DNA from: an uncultured Hyphomonas sp.
Lineage (GTDB): Bacteria > Pseudomonadota > Alphaproteobacteria > Caulobacterales > Hyphomonadaceae
NCBI RefSeq assembly: GCF_963677035.1
Contig: NZ_OY781472.1
Coordinates: 1,178,001 to 1,242,000, forward strand
Length of the DNA stretch: 64,000 nucleotides
Reading direction: 5' to 3'
In this document: positions 8,750 to 16,857 of the stretch, one piece after another
Numbering within the stretch: position 1 is the first letter of the stretch
How the letters are laid out: each line of letters opens with the position of its first letter
The notes under the pieces: model-generated
What the model saw: the letters and a program-made list of their open reading frames with translations, nothing else
Databases searched by the model: none
What the model was told of the DNA's origin: nothing
Program-made: the position numbers and the translations under genes

Positions 8750-9166
8750 CTATCGCGGCAGCCGCGTCGAGACGATCCAGCCCGCAACCTGAATGCCGAG
8801 TGCCACCAAAAGGAACGCCGGCATCAGGCGGAAAGACACCAACAGGGCCGTCACCGCCGCGGCGATACAGGCATAATCGACCAGATCGGAGGACATCAGC
8901 CAGCCCTCAGGTGTGCGGGCGCGACGCACGTCCAGCAGCGTCACGCTGCGCCAGACGCGGCCCATGTCCGGCGGGCCGAACACTTCCTGCAGGCGTTTGG
9001 GATCCCGGATACCGGTCATTTCGGCCAGATCGCCGACCTGTGCCTCACCCAGCGCGATGTTCCGCTTGCGGCCGGATGTGCCGATCAGGCTCACCAATGC
9101 CGAAAGCACCACCGCAAGCGCGATGGCCACCAGTGTAAATCCGTCAAAAGGGCCATACCCGCTCAT
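8750..9166 (-). CDS. Uncharacterised membrane protein
   Basis: 138-residue protein with one N-terminal membrane helix (about 10-30), a soluble middle section of about 60 residues, and two C-terminal helices (about 97-113 and 115-132). The middle contains GIRDPKRLQEVFGPPD and a DVRRARTPEGW segment. I do not recognise the family. It lies upstream of dapF on the same strand with a 51-nt gap and may share its transcript. Codon use resembles the neighbours. Confidence 0.65.
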   Translation of the reverse strand: MSGYGPFDGFTLVAIALAVVLSALVSLIGTSGRKRNIALGEAQVGDLAEMTGIRDPKRLQEVFGPPDMGRVWRSVTLLDVRRARTPEGWLMSSDLVDYACIAAAVTALLVSFRLMPAFLLVALGIQVAGWIVSTRLPR

Positions 9167-9204
9167 GGCACCTCATATAGGCGCTGGCGCGGCCCTCCGG
9201 AAGG

Positions 9205-10263
9205 TCAGCGTCCGCTGAGCTTGGGGATGGACGCCCAGTAGTCGAAGTCGAGCAGCACGCCGTCGGCATATTTGCCGTCGCTGGTCTTGTAGGCGAAGGC
9301 CCCCGGATCCTGATCCTTCACGGCCACAAGGCGCAGGCGCAGGGCCCCCGCCTTGTCCGACAGGTCTGCCTTGTCCAGCACTTCGCTCCACGCATAGATC
9401 GTATCGCCGGCGAACAGCGGGCTGGCATGCGTCCCGCCATTGATGGCCAGCACCTGCCCGGCATTGGCAAGGCCGTTGAAGGCCAGCGAGCGGGCGATGG
9501 AGATCACCACGCCGCCATAGATCAGGCGCTTGCCGAAACGGCTGGATTTCTGGCCATGGGCATCGAAATGCACCTTCGCAGTGTTCTGGTACAGGCGTGT
9601 CGCGATCTGGTGCTCGGCCTCTTCCACCGTCATGCCGTCGACATGGTTGATCTTCTCGCCGATCTCATAGTCTTCATAGCCATAGGGCGATCCGGCGAGG
9701 GCAAAGTCCCAGTCCTCCATCGGGGCGAAGCCTTCCAGCTCGCTGCCCGGCACAGCCTCCGGCAGGTCCGGAATATGGGCGGGCGGCACAGCCGAACCCT
9801 CTTCCCGCTTGTTCACCATCACCCAGCGCACGAAGGACATGACCTCAATGCCATTCTGGTTGAAGCCGCGTGTGCGGACCCAGACGACACCGGTGCGCTT
9901 GTTGGAGTTTTCCTTCATGCCGATGACTTCGGACACGGTGTTCAGCGTATCGCCGGGCATGATCGGGCGGCGGATACGGCCGTCGGCGTAACCGAGATTG
10001 GCCACCGCATTCAGCGAGATGTCCGGCACCGATTTGCCGAAGACGACGTGGAAAGCATGGACCGGGTCAATGGCGAGGCCCGGAAGGCCAGCGGCCTTCG
10101 CGAACTCAGCCGAGGAATACTGCGCGTAGCGGTTTCCGGTCAGCGCCCGGTAGAGCGCGATATCGCCCTCCGTCACGGTCTGGGGCGTGGCATGGACAAG
10201 TTCCATGCCGATCGAGAAGTCCTCGAAATAATTGCCGGGATTGGATTTTGTCTGTGCAGTCAT
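9205..10263 (-). CDS. MaoC-like double hot-dog hydratase, mesaconyl-CoA hydratase type
   Basis: 352-residue protein with two tandem MaoC/hot-dog domains. The N-terminal half carries GNYFEDFSIGMELVHATPQTVTEGDIALY, and the hydratase-2 type Asp/His region is VTEGDIALYRALTGN with later AIDPVHAFHVVFG. Length and layout match mesaconyl-C1-CoA (beta-methylmalyl-CoA) hydratase of the ethylmalonyl-CoA pathway. A CitE/malyl-CoA-lyase-like gene lies 0.8 kb upstream on the same strand, and these enzymes act consecutively in that pathway. Pathway assignment is inference: no crotonyl-CoA carboxylase/reductase gene is in view. Confidence 0.75.
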   Translation of the reverse strand: MTAQTKSNPGNYFEDFSIGMELVHATPQTVTEGDIALYRALTGNRYAQYSSAEFAKAAGLPGLAIDPVHAFHVVFGKSVPDISLNAVANLGYADGRIRRPIMPGDTLNTVSEVIGMKENSNKRTGVVWVRTRGFNQNGIEVMSFVRWVMVNKREEGSAVPPAHIPDLPEAVPGSELEGFAPMEDWDFALAGSPYGYEDYEIGEKINHVDGMTVEEAEHQIATRLYQNTAKVHFDAHGQKSSRFGKRLIYGGVVISIARSLAFNGLANAGQVLAINGGTHASPLFAGDTIYAWSEVLDKADLSDKAGALRLRLVAVKDQDPGAFAYKTSDGKYADGVLLDFDYWASIPKLSGR

Positions 10264-10306
10264 GGCAGCCTCGTTTCCGGGGCTGCCGCTGGAATGCAGA
10301 TCTGCC

Positions 10307-10573
10307 TTAGACCTGCCAGTTGCCGCCCGTCATCTGATCGGCGACTACCTGCACGCCGGTCCCGTGGGAAATCAAGGCCGGAGAGGCCTGAAGCACCCAA
10401 ACAAGCGAAATCGCCGCAGTCACCAGGCCAGCAAGCACGGCCTTGTTCGTCAGGCGGAGACGCAGCTGGTCCAGCACGTGCGGGCCTGCGATCATGTAAG
10501 GCAGGCCGAAAAAGCAGAAACCGGCAAAGACGAGGCTCAAAGCCGCTGTAGCGAGAAGGACAGTCATCATCAT
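10307..10573 (-). CDS. Small two-helix membrane protein
   Basis: 88-residue protein with helices at about residues 3-30 and 45-65. It contains FFGLPYMIAGPHVLDQLR and ends in a short soluble tail (TGVQVVADQMTGGNWQV). No family was recognised. Three consecutive ATG codons at 10573, 10570 and 10567 leave the exact start open, and no clear Shine-Dalgarno is visible. It sits between the hydratase and arsC genes on the same strand, 43 nt upstream of the former. Confidence 0.55.
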   Translation of the reverse strand: MMMTVLLATAALSLVFAGFCFFGLPYMIAGPHVLDQLRLRLTNKAVLAGLVTAAISLVWVLQASPALISHGTGVQVVADQMTGGNWQV

Positions 10574-10665
10574 GACGCCAGTCTCGCGCGGAGTGGCTTA
10601 CATCCGGCAATCAGAATCGATGAAATTTGATCGAATCGGCCCGATTCGGGCCAAATTCGCAGTTA

Positions 10666-11013
10666 TCAAACGAGTTTCAGCAGGTCTTCCGGCGGACGGC
10701 CCAGCACGGCCTTCTTGCCTTTGATGCCGATCGGACGCTGGATCAGTTTCGGGTTCTCCGCCATGGCCTCAAAAATGGCCTCATCGCTGGAGTCCGCGTC
10801 GATCCCGGCGGCCGGGGCATCCTTGGTTCGCAGGAAGACGCGGGGCGACACGCCGCCCATCTTTTTCGCAATGTCCTTGAGTTCGTCGACTGAAAGCTGC
10901 TCCGTGGCGTTCATGTATTTGCGCACGTCGGGCTCAATCCCGGCCTCTTTCAGCATCTCCAGCCCCTTGCGGGAGGTGGAGCAGTTCGGATTGTGCAGGA
11001 TCGTATAGGTCAT
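10666..11013 (-). CDS. ArsC-family glutaredoxin-type arsenate reductase
   Basis: 115-residue thioredoxin-fold protein of the ArsC/Spx/YfgD family. HNPNCSTSR gives the catalytic Cys at residue 11, and KLIQRPIGIKGKKAVLGRPPE supplies the downstream Arg-Pro motif. The fit to glutaredoxin-linked arsenate reductase (about 115-140 residues) is good. No arsR, arsB or acr3 gene is nearby, so a role in arsenate resistance is not supported by context. It lies 20 nt downstream of the CitE-like gene, probably co-transcribed. Confidence 0.85.
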   Translation of the reverse strand: MTYTILHNPNCSTSRKGLEMLKEAGIEPDVRKYMNATEQLSVDELKDIAKKMGGVSPRVFLRTKDAPAAGIDADSSDEAIFEAMAENPKLIQRPIGIKGKKAVLGRPPEDLLKLV

Positions 11014-11033
11014 CGGCGTCTCCCCTTGTCTGT

Positions 11034-11921
11034 TCAGGCCGTTTCGAAGGCGCGGATGGCCTCGTCCATGGCAACGGTCCGGCGGGCCTCGTCGAGGTGG
11101 AGCAGTTCGGTCATCTTGCCGTTGACCTTCAGGACGCCTTTGCCGGCATTGGCCGGGTCCGCAAACGCCTCAATCACAGCCTTGGCCTGTTCCACATCAT
11201 GTTGGCTGGGCGCGAAAACGCGGTTTGCCGTTTCCAGCTGCGACGGGTGGATCAGCGTCTTGCCGTCAAAGCCGAGGTCACGGCCCTGTTCGCATTCATT
11301 GATCAGGCCGTCTTCGTCCTTGATGTCGTTGAACACGCCATCAATGGCCGTGATGCCGTAGGCGCGAGCAGCCGCGACCGACAGCTGCAACGCCACCTGA
11401 AAGGCGATCCGGTCCGGCGTCATGCGGGCGCGGTATTCCTTGGCGAGATCGTTGGTGCCCATCACGAAAGTGCTAAGACGCGTCGTTTCGGCAGCCGCGG
11501 CAATCTCTTCGATGCGCAGGATCGCCTTCGGCATCTCGATCATCACCCAGAGGCCGAAATCAGCAGGTGCGCCCGCTTCGGTCAGCGCCTTGTCCAGCGC
11601 TTCGATATCGGCGGCAGACTCAACCTTCGGGGCCAGGACGGCCTTTGCGCCGCATGCAACAGCGGCCTTCAGGTCATCGGCCCCCCATTCCGTGCCGAGC
11701 CCGTTCATGCGGATAACGATCTCACGATGGCCATACCCGCCCTGCTTCACGGCGTTCAGGATCGCTTCGCGCGCGGTCAGCTTCGCATCTGGTGCAACGG
11801 CGTCTTCGAGATCCAGCAAAAGCGTATCCGCCGGCAGGCCGCGGGCCTTTTCCAGGGCCCGTTCATTTGCGCCGGGCATATAGAGACAGGAGCGGCGTGG
11901 GCGATGCGTCTGTGAAGCCAT
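11034..11921 (-). CDS. HpcH/HpaI-family aldolase, CitE / malyl-CoA lyase-like
   Basis: 295-residue lyase of the HpcH/HpaI (CitE) superfamily. Visible motifs are RRSCLYMPGAN at the N terminus, LLLDLEDAV (metal region), RMNGLGT, the Glu in VMIEMPKAI, and FDGKTLIHPSQ near residue 215, diagnostic of CitE-like proteins. Such enzymes cleave or thio-hydrolyse malyl-CoA, methylmalyl-CoA or citramalyl-CoA. Citrate lyase partners are absent. Together with the MaoC-type hydratase downstream it suggests acyl-CoA (mesaconyl/methylmalyl) metabolism. The substrate remains open. Confidence 0.8.
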   Translation of the reverse strand: MASQTHRPRRSCLYMPGANERALEKARGLPADTLLLDLEDAVAPDAKLTAREAILNAVKQGGYGHREIVIRMNGLGTEWGADDLKAAVACGAKAVLAPKVESAADIEALDKALTEAGAPADFGLWVMIEMPKAILRIEEIAAAAETTRLSTFVMGTNDLAKEYRARMTPDRIAFQVALQLSVAAARAYGITAIDGVFNDIKDEDGLINECEQGRDLGFDGKTLIHPSQLETANRVFAPSQHDVEQAKAVIEAFADPANAGKGVLKVNGKMTELLHLDEARRTVAMDEAIRAFETA

Positions 11922-12051
11922 GGTCGTTCAATCCCTTTTCAAGCGCGCGGACTATCGCCTTGCACTGCGGCGGGCGCAACTGCGGCAATTGCTTCAGACA
12001 CGGAAAACCGGTTAGCTCGGCCATCGGTTCGGAAATCCCGGGAAGGCTTTC

Positions 12052-12573
12052 ATGGCCCGGCGCCTCATACTCCCTCTTCTGTTTGCGGTTGCAGCGTTAT
12101 CGCCAGCGGCTGTCGCGCAGACCGTCACGGCTGGCCAGCTGCGCGGTGAACTCGTGAAATACGGCGCAGAGGCGGTCGAGATTTCCCATGAGGACGGACA
12201 TCCCATGCTGACCGGGGACATGCTGGGCCAGGCCTTCGATGTCACCCTGAGCGATTGTGACGGCCCGCAGATGGCCTGCCGGTCCATCCGCTACGTGTCC
12301 TGCCGGGAAATGGCGGACTTCTCCCGCATCGAAGCGCTCGAAATTGCGAACACGCATAATGCCAGCTTCAAGAACGCAACCGCCTTTGCAGAGGAAAAAT
12401 GGTTCGGACAGGTCATCTGCCTCCGCCTGCAACAGCAATTCAGGGGCGAAACCCAATTCGGCCAGCGCCAGGTGTTCGAATGGCAGATCGAACTGGAAGA
12501 CTTCCTTCAGGAAATGGACGACGCCCGGGCAACCAAACAGGCAGCCATCAGTCTCGACAACACCGCGGATTAG
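12052..12573 (+). CDS. Secreted YbjN-domain protein
   Basis: 173-residue protein with a classical signal peptide (MARRLILPLLFAVAALS..., cleavage likely after AVAQ near residue 23). The mature part resembles the YbjN fold related to type III secretion chaperones, with LVKYGAEAVEISHEDGHPML and a paired cysteine region (DCDGPQMACRSIRYVSC). Function is unknown; family members are often cell-envelope or stress-associated. It precedes the serine hydrolase gene by 16 nt, suggesting an operon. Confidence 0.7.
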   Translation: MARRLILPLLFAVAALSPAAVAQTVTAGQLRGELVKYGAEAVEISHEDGHPMLTGDMLGQAFDVTLSDCDGPQMACRSIRYVSCREMADFSRIEALEIANTHNASFKNATAFAEEKWFGQVICLRLQQQFRGETQFGQRQVFEWQIELEDFLQEMDDARATKQAAISLDNTAD

Positions 12574-12589
12574 GCCGTATGGCCGGAGT

Positions 12590-13693
12590 ATGACCGATTT
12601 TCCGATTTCCGGCTTCACCGCCGCTGGCCTCGAAAACGTGCGAGATGTCTTCGAGGCGAACTTCAAAGACATGGACGAGCTTGGCGCCGGCTTTGCCGTG
12701 TATCACCGCGGCGAACTGATCGCCTCGCTGCTTGGCGGCTGGGCCGACCGGCAGAAAACGAAACCCTGGGGTGCCGACACGCTGGTGCCCGTCTATTCGA
12801 CAACCAAGGGCATCGCCGCCTTCGTGCTCGCTTCCCTCGTCGATACGCTGCCGGACGGTTACGAAACCCCGGTCGCCGCTGTCTGGCCGGAATTTGCCGC
12901 CAATGGGAAAGACGCCGTCACGATCGGACAGGTGCTGAGCCATCAGGCAGGCCTGCCCGGCTTTCCTGAAGAGATCGACCCGGAGCTGTGGCTGGACCCG
13001 CCCGCCTGCGCCGCCGCCATCGCAGAGCTGGCACCGATGTGGCCGCCCGGCACCGCGCATGGCTACCACCCGCTGACCTGGGGCTATCTCGCCGGTGAGA
13101 TTGCCCGCCGCATCAGCGGCGAGACGCTCGGCACAACACTGAAATCCATGTTCGAAGATGTGGATTTCCATATCGGCCTGCCCGCCAGCGAACATAGCCG
13201 CTGCGCAGATATCAAACGCCCGAGCGCACTGGCTGACCTTGGCGAGCTGAACGACTACCGGAAAGCTGCCTTCGTCTACAAATGGTCTGCCCCCAACCGG
13301 GGCGGCGCCATCTGGCGCGAGATTGAAATCCCGTCCGCCAATGGTCATGGCACGGCTGAAAGCGTCGGCGCCATTTACCATCACTATGCCCGCAACGGCG
13401 GCGGAAAGCTGCGCGCCGGCATCTTCGAAGACCTGATCCGCCCACGCACACACGGACCAGATCTCGTCCTGCCGCTGGAGACGAGCTTCGGCGCAGGCAT
13501 CATGCTCAACACGCACGGCCTGTTCGGGCCGAACCCGGCAACGCTGGGCCATTCCGGCTGGGGCGGTTCCATGGCTGTGTCCGATCCGGATGCGGAACTC
13601 ACCTGCGCCTATGTCATGAACCGGCAGTCGAACGTGCTGGTTGGCGATCCACGCGCCGTGCGCCTCGTCGAAGCCGTCTACGCCGCCCTCTGA
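12590..13693 (+). CDS. Beta-lactamase-fold serine hydrolase / esterase
   Basis: 367-residue member of the class C beta-lactamase/EstB esterase superfamily. The nucleophile motif SxxK is YSTTKG near residue 67, the second-site Tyr lies in HGYHPLTWGYLAGEI, and the C terminus has a GHSGWGGS motif matching the KTG-equivalent region. No signal peptide is visible, favouring a cytoplasmic esterase over a true beta-lactamase. The start ATG at 12590 is chosen because family homology begins there; it lies 14 nt after the upstream stop. The next gene begins 1 nt after its stop. Confidence 0.85.
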   Translation: MTDFPISGFTAAGLENVRDVFEANFKDMDELGAGFAVYHRGELIASLLGGWADRQKTKPWGADTLVPVYSTTKGIAAFVLASLVDTLPDGYETPVAAVWPEFAANGKDAVTIGQVLSHQAGLPGFPEEIDPELWLDPPACAAAIAELAPMWPPGTAHGYHPLTWGYLAGEIARRISGETLGTTLKSMFEDVDFHIGLPASEHSRCADIKRPSALADLGELNDYRKAAFVYKWSAPNRGGAIWREIEIPSANGHGTAESVGAIYHHYARNGGGKLRAGIFEDLIRPRTHGPDLVLPLETSFGAGIMLNTHGLFGPNPATLGHSGWGGSMAVSDPDAELTCAYVMNRQSNVLVGDPRAVRLVEAVYAAL

Positions 13694-13694
13694 C

Positions 13695-14312
13695 ATGTTC
13701 GCCTCGCTCGACTGGCCTGCCTTTATCGTCGCCATGCTCGCGGTGGAACTCACACCGGGCCCGAACATGGGATGGCTGGCCACGCTGTCGGCGCGCGCTG
13801 GCCGGCGGCATGGCTTCAAGGCGATCGCGGGGATCACGCTTGGCCTGGCGATCCAGCTTCTGGCCGCTGCGACGGGCCTGTCTGCCCTGCTTGCGGGATC
13901 GGTCACGCTTTATGAGACCCTCCGCTGGGGCGGGGTGGCCTTCATGCTCTACCTTGCCTGGGAAGCCTTCCGGGACGATGGCTCTGCCCCGCCGGCCATG
14001 GCAAACAAGCTCGCCGGGTTCCGGCGCGGCCTGATTGCGAACCTGCTGAACCCAAAGGCGCTGGTCTTCTATCTGCTCGTTGTCGGCCAGTTCGCTGACC
14101 CGCTTCTGGGCCACCTCTGGTTACAGATCCTCGTTCTGGGCAGCCTGCACATTCTGCTGTCGCTGATCGTCCATGTGAGCATTGTCCTGGTGGCGGACCA
14201 TCTCGGCGGACTGCTGGAGAAATGGCGGACCTCTTTCACCGCGCGGCTCGGCTTTGGCCTGGCCCTTGCGGTTGTGGCACTGTGGATCGCGATGACGACC
14301 TCACGCGTCTGA
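13695..14312 (+). CDS. LysE/RhtB-family amino-acid exporter
   Basis: 205-residue inner-membrane exporter with about six helices. The family motif VELTPGPNMGWLATLSARAGRRHGFKAI-like block lies at residues 17-45 (TPGPN being diagnostic), and GLIANLLNPKALVFYL at about 112-127. It exports amino acids or homoserine lactones; the substrate is not predictable. The ATG at 13695 is 1 nt after the serine hydrolase stop. A hairpin terminator follows at 14401. Confidence 0.85.
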   Translation: MFASLDWPAFIVAMLAVELTPGPNMGWLATLSARAGRRHGFKAIAGITLGLAIQLLAAATGLSALLAGSVTLYETLRWGGVAFMLYLAWEAFRDDGSAPPAMANKLAGFRRGLIANLLNPKALVFYLLVVGQFADPLLGHLWLQILVLGSLHILLSLIVHVSIVLVADHLGGLLEKWRTSFTARLGFGLALAVVALWIAMTTSRV

Positions 14313-14400
14313 ACGCGTCAGTTCCTGAGATCTGGCGTGCTTATTGCAGAACACACACTCAGATAGGACTCCCATCTCTATCTGTCAGAAACTGAAACAC

Positions 14401-14433
14401 CCCGGTGCCGGTCTTCCTGGCACCGGGATTTTT
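14401..14433 (+). terminator. Rho-independent terminator after lysE-like gene
   Basis: Perfect 9-bp stem CCCGGTGCC (14401-14409) / GGCACCGGG (14419-14427) with a 9-nt loop, followed by ATTTTTT on the + strand. A second hairpin, CAGATAG / CTATCTG (14360-14366 and 14378-14384), lies just upstream. Confidence 0.85.
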
Positions 14434-14444
14434 TCGCCCCGATA

Positions 14445-15353
14445 TCAGGCAGGCCGGGCCGCACGCGCCAGCCGCCGGGCCTTTGCCTCGCCCATCATGG
14501 AGTCGATGGTGAACACGGCCAGCGCCAGCCAGATGAACCCGAACGCGACCGCCAGCGTCAGTCCGAACGGCTCCCGGAAGATGAAAACTGCAATCAAAAA
14601 TTGAATGCTCGGCCCGATATACTGCATCATGCCGATGGTCGACAGTTTCAGCCGTTTGGCCGCCAGCGCAAACAGGATCAGCGGAAACGCCGTGATCGGA
14701 CCGGCCGCCATCAGCAGCGGAATGTCCCAGCCGCCCTGCCCCATCAGGCGGCCGCCCGGCTGCATGGAGAACCAGACGAGCCAGCCCGTCGCCAGCGGCA
14801 CAAGCACGACGACTTCCATCAGGAAGCCGGCCCGGCTGTCGACCACCATCTTCTTCCGGATCACGCCATAGGAGGCGAACGACATGCACAGGACCAGCGC
14901 AATCCAGGGGATGTGCCCATAGGCGATCGTCACGACGCCCACGCCTACCGCTGCAATTGCAACTGATGCCCATTGGGCCGGGCGCAGCTTTTCGCTGAAA
15001 AACACCATGCCGAACAACACGCTGACAAGCGGATTGATGAAATAGCCGAGCGACGCCTCAATGGTCCGGTCGGCATTTACCGCCCAGATATAGACGCCCC
15101 AGTTCAGGCCGATGACCAGGCCGGACAGGATCAGCCATTTCGCCGTACGCCATTGAAAGGCGGCCCGAATATCGCGCCAGTTCCCGGCCAGCGCGATCAG
15201 CACGATGGCCGTCGGGACGGACCAGATCACCCGGTGCGCCAGCAATTCCTGCGGCAGGATATGCCGCATCGCCCGGATGTACAGCGGAAGGCTGCCCCAG
15301 ATGAAATAGGCACACAGGCCAACCAGGAATCCGAAACGCTGGCTTGAAGACAT
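14445..15353 (-). CDS. rarD: EamA-family transporter RarD
   Basis: 302-residue membrane protein with about ten helices, matching RarD: FLVGLCAYFIWGSLPLYIRAMRH at the N terminus, ELLAHRVIWSVP at residues 36-47, NWGVYIWAVNADR, and a central SYGVIRKKM. RarD proteins are DMT-superfamily transporters annotated as chloramphenicol-sensitivity permeases; the true substrate is unknown. The stop lies 12 nt beyond the terminator stem of the convergent operon. Confidence 0.88.
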   Translation of the reverse strand: MSSSQRFGFLVGLCAYFIWGSLPLYIRAMRHILPQELLAHRVIWSVPTAIVLIALAGNWRDIRAAFQWRTAKWLILSGLVIGLNWGVYIWAVNADRTIEASLGYFINPLVSVLFGMVFFSEKLRPAQWASVAIAAVGVGVVTIAYGHIPWIALVLCMSFASYGVIRKKMVVDSRAGFLMEVVVLVPLATGWLVWFSMQPGGRLMGQGGWDIPLLMAAGPITAFPLILFALAAKRLKLSTIGMMQYIGPSIQFLIAVFIFREPFGLTLAVAFGFIWLALAVFTIDSMMGEAKARRLARAARPA

Positions 15354-15480
15354 GCGCTGCGCTGTATCAATCGGCGGGACTCTTGAATAGTCACGAAATC
15401 CGCCACCAGTTGCCTTGGCGCGCGCTTCGTCTAGATTTCAGCCAGAACATTCCCGTCACGCATGGAGAAATGCCCGCCAG

Positions 15481-16857
15481 ATGGAAGAAACATCGCCTTC
15501 ACTCCTGAACACGCTGAAGCTCGAAGACGTGCTTCGCGCCGTCCAGGAAGACCTGGCCCATCTGGCAAAGGAGTTCCTGTCCTATGCGTCGCTCTGGCAG
15601 TTCCTGGCGATCATCCTGGCCGGGATTGTCGGCTTTTTCCTGTCCCGTGTGCCAGTCACCCGGCTGAGAAAACTGGCGGCCAGCCGCGAGAAGTCGGACA
15701 TTCTGTTCCACGTTTCGATTTCCGCCGCCCGTATCGTCTGGCCTGTGGTGACCGCGCTGCTGCTCTGGATCACCATCCCCGTCTTCGGCCAGTTCGGCAT
15801 GCGCAACGAGATCCTGCGCGTCGCCGCCAGCCTGCTGAATGCGTGGATCATCGTCCGCCTGATCACATCGAACATCCGGGATGGCTTTGTCGCCAACACG
15901 CTGGCCCTTCTGTCCTGGCTGATCGCTGCGCTCTACATCCTGCGCCTGCTGCAGCCGGTGACCGAGTCGCTCGACTCCACGATCATCGATTTCGGCGGCG
16001 TGAAATTCTCCGTCCTGCGCCTGCTGACCAGTCTGTTCGTCGCGGCCTTCGCCCTCTGGCTCGGCCGGATCGCCGGGGATGCGGCCCAGGCCCAGCTGCG
16101 AAGTTCCAAGAAACTGACACCCTCCATGGCCGGCCTGCTTGGCCAGGTGCTGAAGATCGCCTTCATCATCATCGCCATCCTGATCGCGCTCCAGGTCGTG
16201 GGCGTGAACCTCACCGCCCTGACAATCCTCTCCGGGACGCTCGGCATTGGTATCGGCTTCGGTCTGCAGGCGATCTTTTCGAACTTCGTGTCAGGCGTGA
16301 TCATCCTGATCGAGAAGTCCGTCAAAGTGGGTGACTTCATTGAGCTTCAGTCCGGCGTCACCGGGCTGGTGCGCGAGATCAATATCCGCTCCACGCTGGT
16401 CACAACGAACGATAATGTCGACATCCTCGTGCCCAATGAGGAGTTCATCAAGGCACAGGTCATCAACTGGACGCTGCGTGAGGCCCGCCGCCGGGTGCGC
16501 GTGCCGTTCGGGGTCGCCTATGGCTCCGACAAGGAGCTTGTCCGCAAGGCCGGGCTGGAAGCGGCGGATGAAGTCGAATGGACCCTGAAAGGCATGCCGG
16601 GCCGCTCACCGCAGGTGTGGCTCACCAAATTCGGCGACAGCTCGCTGGAATTCGAACTCGTCGCCTGGCTCACCGATGCTGCCGTCAGCCGCCCCGCCCG
16701 CGTGATCGCAGATTATAACTGGGCGCTTCACACGGCGCTGGAGAAATACGAGCTCGAAATCCCCTTCCCGCAGCGCGACCTGCACCTCAAAAGCGCAACG
16801 GGCCTCAACGTCACCGTCGAGACCCGCAAGGCAAAGTTCGATTCGGATACAGACTAG
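15481..16857 (+). CDS. MscS-family mechanosensitive channel
   Basis: 458-residue membrane protein with an N-terminal coiled segment, about five membrane helices, and the MscS core: TM3-like GTLGIGIGFGLQAIFSNFVSGVIILIE (around residues 260-285) and the beta domain with VGDFIELQSGVTGLVREINIRST and VPNEEFIKAQVINW. It acts as a tension-gated osmotic safety valve. The start at 15481 (MEETSPSLL) gives a normal N terminus; the frame is open to 15415. The stop codon shares a CTAG with the asd stop. Confidence 0.9.
   Translation: MEETSPSLLNTLKLEDVLRAVQEDLAHLAKEFLSYASLWQFLAIILAGIVGFFLSRVPVTRLRKLAASREKSDILFHVSISAARIVWPVVTALLLWITIPVFGQFGMRNEILRVAASLLNAWIIVRLITSNIRDGFVANTLALLSWLIAALYILRLLQPVTESLDSTIIDFGGVKFSVLRLLTSLFVAAFALWLGRIAGDAAQAQLRSSKKLTPSMAGLLGQVLKIAFIIIAILIALQVVGVNLTALTILSGTLGIGIGFGLQAIFSNFVSGVIILIEKSVKVGDFIELQSGVTGLVREINIRSTLVTTNDNVDILVPNEEFIKAQVINWTLREARRRVRVPFGVAYGSDKELVRKAGLEAADEVEWTLKGMPGRSPQVWLTKFGDSSLEFELVAWLTDAAVSRPARVIADYNWALHTALEKYELEIPFPQRDLHLKSATGLNVTVETRKAKFDSDTD

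Noticed and set aside
7652-9241. 529-codon frame on the + strand
   Set aside because: Antisense to dapF and its neighbour, which carry clear family motifs; this frame has none.
12548-13906. 452-codon frame on the - strand
   Set aside because: Antisense to the serine hydrolase with its SxxK motif; no domain features.
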